In this document: one piece after another, positions 16,601-24,226 of the stretch
How the letters are laid out: the number at the start of each line of letters is the position of its first letter
Position numbering within the stretch: the first letter of the stretch is position 1
Assembly: GCA_963775085.1 (NCBI GenBank)
Contig: CAVZHO010000016.1
Location: 44,826-108,825 of the forward strand
Length of the DNA: 64,000 bases
Source: JAAFIP01 sp963775085
GTDB taxonomy: Bacteria > Pseudomonadota > Gammaproteobacteria > Burkholderiales > Burkholderiaceae_C
Reading direction: 5' to 3'
Notes under the pieces: model-generated
Seen by the model: the letters and a program-made list of their open reading frames with translations, nothing else
What the model was told of the DNA's origin: nothing
Database searches by the model: none
Program-made: the position numbers and the translations under genes

Positions 16601-16648
16601 CTAGCAGCACCTGTTTTCGGGTGCATAGAAACTTATGCGGGGTTATTT

Positions 16649-17053
16649 TTGAGCGACGTCGCCATTAAAAACGAAGACATCGGCTTCATCCAGGTAGGCC
16701 AAAGCGCCCAGGTCAAGCTGGCCGCCTACCCCTTTCAAAAGTATGGTCTGCTCACCGGCAAGGTAGTGCATGTGAGTGCTGATGCGACCGAGGGCAACGG
16801 CCAAGGCGGTGGCAACGGCAACGCAGGCGGCGGCAGCCCTAGCAGCGCCGCCAACCCCGCCAGCCAGGTCGCCACCTACAAAGCCCGCATCGCGCTGAGC
16901 GAACAGCACCTGATCAGCCCCACCGGGCAAAAGCTGCAAGCCGGTGCCGGCATGCAAGTAGCCGTAGAAATTCACCAAGGGCGTAGAACGGTGCTGGAGT
17001 ACCTGCTGTCCCCCGTGGCCAAAACTGTGCAGGAAGCGGGGCGGGAGAAATGA
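16649..17053 (+). pseudogene. C-terminal fragment of HlyD-family type I secretion adaptor
   Basis: The 134 readable codons match only the C-terminal end of HlyD/membrane fusion proteins: VAIKNEDIGFIQVGQ, KLAAYPFQKYGLLTGKVVHVSADA, a Gly/Asn/Ser-rich insert, then the hallmark GRRTVLEYLLSPV. Full-length adaptors have about 400-480 residues with an N-terminal membrane anchor and coiled coil; all of that is missing. The only in-frame start is a TTG without a ribosome-binding site, directly after an interspersed repeat. I take it as the remnant of the secretion system that once exported the RTX proteins encoded just downstream. No ABC transporter gene remains in the window. Confidence 0.8.
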
Positions 17054-17450
17054 TGCACTTCAAAAACAATAGCTGCTTACGTCCTGTTGACAAGGACTAC
17101 GGCCATAAAACACTGTCTAAATCGTCTTACTACACACTTCACTGCTTTCCAGTTGCGCTAGTGCTTGACTACCCGGTAAACCCGTGGTTCAAAGGCCCAG
17201 CGCGTGGCCAATTGCATGCTACAGCTGGCAAATGCAGCAGCCGCATCGACGGACAAACACTGGACGGTGCCCAAGGGGCCAAAGCGGGGGATCGGTTGAC
17301 GACGGTGAGAGATGCGGTCGCGCTCTGCAACTGTGTTAAGTCAGCGGACAGATCTTCTAGTCGCTCCTTATTTCGTAGCTGCTTACGCTCTATTTCATTG
17401 AGCCACAGGCCGATAAGGTATGTAAATACAACTCTACAAGGAGCTTCAAA
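17054..17450. other. Gene-free gap with interspersed repeats
   Basis: About 400 bp without a credible gene. A full copy of the interspersed element lies at 17061-17112 (ATAGCTGCTTACGTCC, GACAAGGACTACGGCCATA) and a partial one at 17369-17395 (CGTAGCTGCTTACGC). Reading frames through this stretch run across the repeats and show no recognisable domain. Confidence 0.6.
17061..17112 (+). repeat. Interspersed AGCTGCTTACG element, copy after hlyD fragment
   Basis: Close match to the copies at 40000-40056 and 46709-46767. It begins 7 bp after the stop of the HlyD fragment. Confidence 0.7.
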
Positions 17451-17966
17451 ATGGGCGCGTTGATCATCCTTCTCATTCTTGGCATCTGGTGCGCATTGTT
17501 TTACAACGCTGGCTTTTATGCGAGCTTTGCCATTCAACGCAAATGGGTGCGACAGTTGATAGGCGCGGTTTCCGTAATCGGGATTACAACGCTGGTGCTT
17601 TGGGATGAGGTTAAAGGGGCGCGAGAGTTCGACAGATTATGTCTGTCAGCGCGGACCTTTCAAATCTCGCCGCAAGATGAGGGGAGAAAGTTTGAGGTGC
17701 AGTTTATGCGATCAAAGAAGACACCCTTACAAGGATATTGGCGACCAGTCGAAGAGCATTTAGACACGTACACCGAAGTGGCAAGCGGAAAAGTAATTGC
17801 AACGGGGAAAGGCTACACCGCAAAAGGCGGATGGCTGGTCAGGGCATTGGGAAGAAACCCCTTAAATGGAAGCGATGGCGCTTTGATAGGCCGCTCCTTT
17901 TGTTACCCGTCAAAGCACGAAGATCAAGTCCGTCGCTTGAGAGCAATGATCAATATCGACGTTTAA
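17451..17966 (+). CDS. Small membrane protein paired with the RTX lipase
   Basis: A 171-residue protein I do not recognise. Two hydrophobic segments (about 3-24 and 36-52) suggest an inner-membrane protein with a soluble C-terminal part of about 115 residues containing RLCLSARTFQI and a final YPSKHEDQVRRLRAM. The ATG is preceded by AAGGAG seven bases upstream. It ends 17 bp before the RTX lipase gene, so the two are probably cotranscribed. The next two RTX genes also follow directly after a small gene, so the small partners may be immunity proteins, chaperones or modulators. For a secreted lipase, a membrane-bound immunity protein is an attractive but untested reading. Confidence 0.7.
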   Translation: MGALIILLILGIWCALFYNAGFYASFAIQRKWVRQLIGAVSVIGITTLVLWDEVKGAREFDRLCLSARTFQISPQDEGRKFEVQFMRSKKTPLQGYWRPVEEHLDTYTEVASGKVIATGKGYTAKGGWLVRALGRNPLNGSDGALIGRSFCYPSKHEDQVRRLRAMINIDV

Positions 17967-17983
17967 CTTAAAGAACTCAGACT

Positions 17984-20515
17984 ATGACTACCAACACTAT
18001 CCACAACGCGTTCGTTAATGCACTCCTAGCTGATGCAAGCTACGTTGATGGCCTTTTTGCTGGCCAAAACCTGGCGAATGACCCTGAACTCCAAACTCGC
18101 CTCACCCCCGACCTAGCCAAATACCTGTCCGACAATTTCGAGATAGTCACGCAAAAGCTCACCAGTGATTTAACAGACAGCGGGTTTGATGCCACCGTGT
18201 GGCGAGAAAAGAGCACTGGGCAAATCTACGTCTCCATGCGAGGCACAGAGTTCAGCGGGTATGCAGACTTAGCCTCTGACATTGACTTAACATTCAGCGG
18301 CTTGGCACGCGACCAAGTTGTCAGCATGGTCAACTGGTGGCTTAAAAGCACAGCACCAACCAATGCACTCGCGGCGCAAATAAAGGTAGTCACACCATTT
18401 GACTTCGCTTTGCTGTTAGCGGGGCACTCGGTAGGCAGTTTCGCCGCAGCAGCTCCAGTGCTCGGTGATAACACGATACCTGGTGCGAACTCTGTCAACG
18501 TCAACGGCCACAGCCTGGGTGGCCATTTGGCCACAGCATTCAGCCGTATCTTTGGCAGCAGCCTGGTCAGTCACACCTACACCTTCAACAGTGCTACTTT
18601 CAATCCTTTGAGTCCAGAGAAGTTTGAACAAATAGCCGCTGCATTGGGCACAGGCACGTCTGCGTTTCCAACTGCGGCGCAAGACACCAATTTTTTCGCC
18701 CAAAATGGAGCCGATGTCACTACCCAGAACATTACTGGGGGTCAAATTGGTTTTCGGATCAAACTTTTCAACGAAGAAAGCCCCGTCATTGACTTGGCAT
18801 CCCTGCCCAATCATTACATGTACAAGCTCACCGATGCCCTGGCATTGGGCAATGCACTAGTCAAACTAGACACCACCCTCACCATCGACAAGCTTACTAC
18901 CTTCCTTGAAGCGGGGTCCGATAAAACGATTGAATCCATTGAAAAGTTGTTCGATGGACTGCGCAAAGCCTTGGCAGGCCCCAATGTGCAGGCGCTGCCA
19001 TTCAGCGATGCAGGTGATAGCCCCGAGCCACGGGTAACCTACCACGCCACGCTAGCCGCGTTGCAAATTAACCCCATCTTCACCCAATTAGCTGGCAAGC
19101 TAAAAATCGAGCTTGCCAGCAACACCCTAGGCGCCACCGCACGCACCGATTTCGGCGCTTTCATTGCGCTGCAAGATCTGTCTCCCCTCTACATTTCCGG
19201 CACCGACGAAGCAGCGCAGGCGCTGCTCAAGTCGATCTGGAAAATCAGCCGTGCCGAAGACTACACCGCATGGGAGGCCGACCAAGAGCCCGCCATCCCA
19301 ACCACGTTCTCTGACAGCTGGATAGCGGACCGTGCAGCGCTGCTGCAAGCGATCAGCACCCGAAATACACAAGACAACACCACTGGCTTAGTCTTCGACC
19401 GGGCCGCGCCTAGCGACCGCGCCAACGTATTCCAGTGGTATGGCGCCAACCCGTTGCCCGGTGAAATACAGCCCAGGTTGGCCACCCTGTACCACCAGCG
19501 CCAGGGTGGTAGCGTGTCGAAAGAGCAGTTTTTCAGCTTCGGCAACGATTTAGATAACACCATCACGGGTACCGATGAAATAAATTTTGGTGACCATCTC
19601 TACGGCGGCGGTGGCATCGACACCATCAGCGCAGGCCAAGGCGACGACTACGTCGAAGGCAGTGCAGGCAACGACATCATCGACGGCGGCGCAGGCAACG
19701 ACCGCCTGATAGGCGGCACCGGCACCGACAAGCTGACCGGCGGCGATGACAGCGACATCCTGATAGGCGGCGAGGGCACCGACACCCTGAGCGCAGGCAC
19801 AGGCAACGACGTGCTGTATGGCGGCACTGGCGACGACACCCTGGACGGCGGCGACGGCAACGACTTCTTGAGTGGCGGCGCAGGCATAGACACCCTAAGC
19901 GGCGGCGAGAACAACGACTACCTGGTTGACCAAGGCGGTAGCGACAAAACCACCCTCAAGGGCGACGGCGGCAACGACATTCTGGAGGTCAAGGGCGGCA
20001 GCGGCATCACCCTGCTCAGTGGCGGTGCGGGCAACGACCTGATCACCGGCGGGGACGACTTGGACATCATCAAGGGCGGCGAAGGGGCCGACGTGATAGA
20101 AGCCGGTGGCGGTGCCGACCTGATCACCGGCGGCGCAGGGGCCGACTACATGAGGGGCGGCGCAGGTGACGACCAGTACCTCTACGACAGCGCCAGCTTT
20201 GGCACCGATTTGATCGAGGACAGCACCGGCACCCTGGTGGGCAAAACCGGCGGCGCTTATGACGTGAACCGCATGGCCTATGTGGGTGGTGGGTATGAGT
20301 ACCCCAAGTACACCATGGGGACGATGACGCTGCTGGGGATTAACTTGAAGTGGGATGGGAAGAATACGACGCGGGATTACTATCGAACTAGGAGCTGCTC
20401 CCGCAATATTCTAAAGGGCTGCAAGGCTAAAAGGCATGCGAATTCTTTTACAACGGGTTGCAGATCAATGTCTCACCAACTCGATGCGTTCAATGCGTTG
20501 CGCAGCACTTGCTGA
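17984..20515 (+). CDS. RTX protein 1, lipase-like N-terminus, truncated C-terminus
   Basis: An 843-residue protein. Residues about 1-300 form an alpha/beta-hydrolase (lipase class 3-like) domain: VSMRGTEFSG and the nucleophile elbow NGHSLGGHLA with Ser177. Residues about 540-740 hold some fifteen calcium-binding RTX nonapeptides (GGxGxDxLx, e.g. GGAGNDRLIGGTG). The final 45 residues, from about residue 796, come from a sequence unlike other RTX tails (RTRSCSRNILKGC) that recurs at the end of RTX protein 2. The usual C-terminal type I secretion signal is therefore probably lost. The RTX block is almost identical at DNA level to those of the next two RTX genes. Substrate: probably an ester lipid; it may act against membranes. 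Confidence 0.85.
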   Translation: MTTNTIHNAFVNALLADASYVDGLFAGQNLANDPELQTRLTPDLAKYLSDNFEIVTQKLTSDLTDSGFDATVWREKSTGQIYVSMRGTEFSGYADLASDIDLTFSGLARDQVVSMVNWWLKSTAPTNALAAQIKVVTPFDFALLLAGHSVGSFAAAAPVLGDNTIPGANSVNVNGHSLGGHLATAFSRIFGSSLVSHTYTFNSATFNPLSPEKFEQIAAALGTGTSAFPTAAQDTNFFAQNGADVTTQNITGGQIGFRIKLFNEESPVIDLASLPNHYMYKLTDALALGNALVKLDTTLTIDKLTTFLEAGSDKTIESIEKLFDGLRKALAGPNVQALPFSDAGDSPEPRVTYHATLAALQINPIFTQLAGKLKIELASNTLGATARTDFGAFIALQDLSPLYISGTDEAAQALLKSIWKISRAEDYTAWEADQEPAIPTTFSDSWIADRAALLQAISTRNTQDNTTGLVFDRAAPSDRANVFQWYGANPLPGEIQPRLATLYHQRQGGSVSKEQFFSFGNDLDNTITGTDEINFGDHLYGGGGIDTISAGQGDDYVEGSAGNDIIDGGAGNDRLIGGTGTDKLTGGDDSDILIGGEGTDTLSAGTGNDVLYGGTGDDTLDGGDGNDFLSGGAGIDTLSGGENNDYLVDQGGSDKTTLKGDGGNDILEVKGGSGITLLSGGAGNDLITGGDDLDIIKGGEGADVIEAGGGADLITGGAGADYMRGGAGDDQYLYDSASFGTDLIEDSTGTLVGKTGGAYDVNRMAYVGGGYEYPKYTMGTMTLLGINLKWDGKNTTRDYYRTRSCSRNILKGCKAKRHANSFTTGCRSMSHQLDAFNALRSTC
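20379..20432 (+). repeat. Shared junction sequence at 3' end of RTX gene 1
   Basis: ACTATCGAACTAGGAGCTGC and the following bases to 20432 recur with few changes at 23662-23715. In both genes it begins right after the GGGAAGAATACGA-like codons where the third RTX gene goes on with a normal RTX tail. It marks the point where homology to the family stops. Confidence 0.75.
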
Positions 20516-20556
20516 ACGTTACGAGTACCACTAAAACTGAAATTGGAGAGAACACC

Positions 20557-20985
20557 ATGCCCTTTGAGATAAAACCTATTGACCGAGCAGCTTTTGATGA
20601 GATTTGGACTGCGCAGATCAGAGGGCTGCTGAACATTGAATTCATCCGGCATACCGATAACTGGACTGATGATTTCACTTTGAGTCGTAGAACATGGGTT
20701 ATTGACGAACAAAAGCGTGCGGCATTAGTTTGGGTACGCCGTGCAGACCGTATGGACGGCACCAGAAGCTATGTATTTACGATGGATGGCGAGTTTGTAC
20801 TTTTTGGCGAAATAGGTTATCGAGTTTACGAATTCGTCGCAATTTCAGAGGGATTTAAGCAGCGGATGGACGAAGTGAAGGCCATGATTGCTGAGGCTTT
20901 GTGTTTGGGCGGGGAAGATGTAGATGGAGATCCGGGCCCCAGCAATATGAACATCATTACCAATGTCCAATTTGTAGCAGCATAA
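20557..20985 (+). CDS. Small partner protein of RTX protein 2
   Basis: A 142-residue soluble protein, not recognised. The ATG follows GGAGAG at 20545-20550 within a leader (AAATTGGAGA.AACACCATG) that is repeated almost exactly before the next small gene at 23788. Its sequence shares a loose pattern with that protein (W-x-I-D near residue 45-50, then Y-x-F/T-R segments, and an EAL ending of an acidic helix), so the two look like distant paralogues. It ends 17 bp before RTX gene 2. Base composition is more AT-rich than that of the RTX blocks, suggesting separate origin. Possible roles: immunity protein, export chaperone or regulator of the RTX protein. Confidence 0.7.
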   Translation: MPFEIKPIDRAAFDEIWTAQIRGLLNIEFIRHTDNWTDDFTLSRRTWVIDEQKRAALVWVRRADRMDGTRSYVFTMDGEFVLFGEIGYRVYEFVAISEGFKQRMDEVKAMIAEALCLGGEDVDGDPGPSNMNIITNVQFVAA

Positions 20986-21002
20986 ATCGATAGAACAAGA
21001 TC

Positions 21003-23756
21003 ATGGCATACACATACCAACAAGCCTTAGCAGAATTATCAAATCGCACGACATTGGAGGGGTTGATCGACCTTGTGCGCAACACCTCGGCCACCGTGGA
21101 GGGCGCGGCCTCAAACGCCACGTCTTTGCTGTATGCAGGCGATGTGGATGGCAAACCATCTTTCAAGCTGGCCCAAGCATTGGTTAACAACACACAGGGT
21201 GAAGTGGGAGCTGGACGTTTTGTTAGGGTAGATGAGAGTAGTGTAGGGAAGCTGTTGTTTGATGATTCTGGTGCTTTTAATAAGCAATTAAAACTAGTAG
21301 TTGAATCAGAAATAGGTAAAACATTTACGGGTTTTGAAAATTTACCAGAAGATGCAAAAAAAGCTTTACGCGATCCTGTAATCAGCCAAGTCGTCTATGG
21401 CAAAGACGCAGCAGGCAACCGCCTCCCAGTTGACCCAGCCAAGCCGTCGATGTGGGACATTGCCTCTAAAAACTGGGTAGAGCAAGCCACAGGTAATTTC
21501 AAGGTTATCGCCGCCAAGGTGTCGAACCTGAGCATCTTGATGCAAACCGAGCTGGCTGCCTTGCTAGGCAAAGCGGGCAATCCCACGGTAGACGGCATAG
21601 AGCTCAATCAACTCAAAAGCCCCAACATCGAAGCAGGCAAAAACAAAATACTGGCCAACTCTCTAATCCAAACCTTCTTCAGTGATTTGTCGTTGACCAA
21701 TTTAGACAAATACAAGTCCATGTCGCCAGATGCACTGGCCGCTGAAATGGCTAAAAAAGTCAAAACTGAGGCATTTACCGCAATGCTCAAAGACCTGCCG
21801 CCCGAGCAGCTCGACTACAAAGCACGGGTACTCGACGGCAAAACCTCACTGATGGAGGCCGGCAAAGTACTGGCTGAAGGTGGTCTGCCCAAAGGGCTTA
21901 ACAAAGTACTTCTGGTCGGTATGCTTTTTGGCGTGGTGGTGACAGGCGCTCAGGCAGGACAAGAATTTAGCCAAGGTAATAACAAAAAAGGTTTAGACAT
22001 CCTCAAACTATTTGGCGCAGAGTTTGGCGGTGGATTAGTTGGCGGTGAGATAGGCGCAGCCATAGCGACGGTAGGCTTCGGCCTGCTGGCCACAGTGGGC
22101 ATTACGGTGGGGGCACCAGCCACGGCAGGGACCATCCTGGGCTTTGCATTACTGGGGGGTATTTTTGGTGCTGACGCAGGTAAAGATCTGTACAAGCTAA
22201 TGGACGACAGCGACGGCAACGGCAAGCGCGACATCGTTGACCGCCTGACTAACCTGTTGATCGGCGTTGATGGCTACGTCACCACCCCCTTACCCGCCGA
22301 CCTGGACGGCGCGAAATACACCATCAATGCCAGCCTGACCCGAGAGGCCATGCTGGCCAACGCCGCCACCGACGACAACACCGGCATGGCCTGGCGCTAT
22401 GCCCTGCGCGAGCTCAACCCCTTCGTCATCACCGATGTCAGCTACGAGCGGCACAACACCGACGGCAGCCTGGATTTGTATGACGAAGTCAAACACCCCA
22501 ACGGCCTGACCGAGCAATTCCTCAAAGACCGCGCCTCCATGCTCACCTGGAAGCTGGCCTTTGACAAAATAGGTGCCAAAGATGATGACGACTACATAGA
22601 CCCGAGCGACCCGTTCTACGTAGCCCGCTCCAAGCCCTACAACCAAAAATGGGACAGCTATTCAGTCAAAGGCGACTGGGACTTTGTCGACCTGGGCAAA
22701 ACCATCCCCGGAGGAGAAAACCTCAAACTCAGCATCGATGGCCTGGGCTTCTTGGAAGGTACGCACCAAGTAGTATTTGGCAGCAAAACCGCAGACACCA
22801 TCAGGGGCAGCGCCATAGAAGACTGGCTCTACGGCATGGACGGCAACGACACCATCACCGCAGGCAAAGGCGACGACTACGTCGAAGGCAGTGCAGGCAA
22901 CGACATCATCGACGGCGGCGCAGGCAACGACCGCCTGATAGGCGGCACCGGCACCGACAAGCTGACCGGCGGCGATGACAGCGACATCCTGATAGGCGGC
23001 GAGGGCACCGACACCCTGACCGCAGGCACAGGCAACGACGTGCTGTACGGCGGCACCGGCGACGACACGCTGGACGGTGGCGACGGCAACGACTTCCTTA
23101 ACGGCGGCGCGGGCATAGACACCCTAAGCGGCGGCGAGAACAACGACTACCTGGTTGACCAAGGCGGTAGCGACAAAACCACCCTCAAGGGCGACGGCGG
23201 CAACGACATTCTGGAGGTCAAGGGCGGCAGCGGCATCAGCCTGCTGGCTGGCGGTGCGGGCAACGACATTCTTAAAGGCGGCAGTGGCAGCAACAGCCTG
23301 GACGGTGATGCTGGCAATGACGTGATTACTGGCGGGGACGATTACGACATCATCAACGGCGGCGAAGGGGCCGACGTGATTGAGGCCGGAGGCGGGGGCG
23401 ACCGGATTGACGGCGGCGCTGGGGCCGACTACCTCAAGGGTGGGGCGGGCAGCGACGACTACATCTACGACAGCGCCAGCTTTGGCACCGATTTGATCGA
23501 GGACAGCACGGGTACGCTGGCAGGCAAGACGGGCGGCGCGTATGACGACAAGAGCCTGGCCTATGTGGGCGGCGGCTATGAGTACCGCAAGTACAGCATG
23601 GGCAGCATGACGCTGCTGGGCATCAATGCGCAGGGGGATGCGAAGAATACGACGTGCAAGCACTATCGAACTAGGAGCTGCTCCCGCAATATTTTAAAGG
23701 GCTGCAGGCCTAAAATGCACACAGAAAACACCGTCAATGGCTATCCGACACATTGA
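21003..23756 (+). CDS. RTX protein 2, glycine-rich membrane segment, truncated C-terminus
   Basis: A 917-residue protein. The N-terminal 290 residues are helical and unrecognised but parallel RTX protein 3 (matching SMWDIASK and QTELAALL). Residues about 300-395 are hydrophobic and rich in glycine and alanine (FGGGLVGGEIGAAIATVGFG), like membrane-inserting glycine-zipper toxins. A conserved 150-residue segment follows (VDGYVTTPLPADLDG, HNTDGSLDLYDEV), then RTX nonapeptides at about 592-830. The tail from about residue 886 is the same junction-derived sequence as in RTX protein 1. Bases about 21220-21380 are clearly more AT-rich than their surroundings, which suggests a mosaic gene. A pore-forming or membrane-active role is inferred. 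Confidence 0.82.
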   Translation: MAYTYQQALAELSNRTTLEGLIDLVRNTSATVEGAASNATSLLYAGDVDGKPSFKLAQALVNNTQGEVGAGRFVRVDESSVGKLLFDDSGAFNKQLKLVVESEIGKTFTGFENLPEDAKKALRDPVISQVVYGKDAAGNRLPVDPAKPSMWDIASKNWVEQATGNFKVIAAKVSNLSILMQTELAALLGKAGNPTVDGIELNQLKSPNIEAGKNKILANSLIQTFFSDLSLTNLDKYKSMSPDALAAEMAKKVKTEAFTAMLKDLPPEQLDYKARVLDGKTSLMEAGKVLAEGGLPKGLNKVLLVGMLFGVVVTGAQAGQEFSQGNNKKGLDILKLFGAEFGGGLVGGEIGAAIATVGFGLLATVGITVGAPATAGTILGFALLGGIFGADAGKDLYKLMDDSDGNGKRDIVDRLTNLLIGVDGYVTTPLPADLDGAKYTINASLTREAMLANAATDDNTGMAWRYALRELNPFVITDVSYERHNTDGSLDLYDEVKHPNGLTEQFLKDRASMLTWKLAFDKIGAKDDDDYIDPSDPFYVARSKPYNQKWDSYSVKGDWDFVDLGKTIPGGENLKLSIDGLGFLEGTHQVVFGSKTADTIRGSAIEDWLYGMDGNDTITAGKGDDYVEGSAGNDIIDGGAGNDRLIGGTGTDKLTGGDDSDILIGGEGTDTLTAGTGNDVLYGGTGDDTLDGGDGNDFLNGGAGIDTLSGGENNDYLVDQGGSDKTTLKGDGGNDILEVKGGSGISLLAGGAGNDILKGGSGSNSLDGDAGNDVITGGDDYDIINGGEGADVIEAGGGGDRIDGGAGADYLKGGAGSDDYIYDSASFGTDLIEDSTGTLAGKTGGAYDDKSLAYVGGGYEYRKYSMGSMTLLGINAQGDAKNTTCKHYRTRSCSRNILKGCRPKMHTENTVNGYPTH
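23662..23715 (+). repeat. Shared junction sequence at 3' end of RTX gene 2
   Basis: Second copy of the 54-bp sequence at 20379-20432, placed at the same point of the reading frame. The inverted GGAGC-T-GCTCC within it could form a small hairpin but no terminator-type T-run follows. Confidence 0.75.
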
Positions 23757-23787
23757 CCGCACATTAATTGAAATTGGAGAAAACACC

Positions 23788-24216
23788 ATGGCTTTTATGA
23801 ACGAAATTATCCCTGAGTCTGCAAAAGCAGCATTCAAGTTTCCAGTTAAAACATTGAGTGATGGCTCCAAGCCCACACTTTGGAAGTGGACTATTGATAG
23901 AGAGAGAGACATCTTCTTGATAAATACAAGCAAAGAAGGTGGGGCATATGAGGGCACAAACGAGACTAGAAATTTCATACTACAGCTACAAAGCCGACAG
24001 GTCACGTTTACTGGTGAATGCAAGTACATCAGTAAGTCAAATACTCAGATGGAAGTTGAATGGATTGTTCGTAACATTAGACCGATTGATAGCAACACTG
24101 CCAATAGTCGTGAAGTGGAAAAAATAATAATTGAGGCACTAACTGAAATGGGTTGGCTTTATAGCACTACAAACGTTTCTAGCACATCAATAATATTCGC
24201 TCGGCAATCGGTTTAA
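23788..24216 (+). CDS. Small partner protein of RTX protein 3
   Basis: A 142-residue soluble protein, not recognised, of the same length as the partner before RTX gene 2 and with the same leader sequence and spacing. Motifs: LWKWTIDRERDIF near residue 30, then a run of beta-like segments, and a C-terminal acidic helix ending EKIIIEALTEMG. It is AT-rich compared with the RTX block. It ends 10 bp before RTX gene 3. The repeated small-gene/RTX-gene order is the main argument that its product works on or with that RTX protein. Confidence 0.7.
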   Translation: MAFMNEIIPESAKAAFKFPVKTLSDGSKPTLWKWTIDRERDIFLINTSKEGGAYEGTNETRNFILQLQSRQVTFTGECKYISKSNTQMEVEWIVRNIRPIDSNTANSREVEKIIIEALTEMGWLYSTTNVSSTSIIFARQSV

Positions 24217-24226
24217 GGACTTAACA

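Noticed and set aside
16607..16624. Hairpin GCACC...GGGTGC as terminator of the lipoprotein gene
   Set aside because: The stem is short and no run of T follows on either strand.
17050..17463. 137-codon frame between the HlyD fragment and the small membrane protein gene
   Set aside because: It runs through two interspersed repeats, shows no domain, and overlaps the start region of the next gene.
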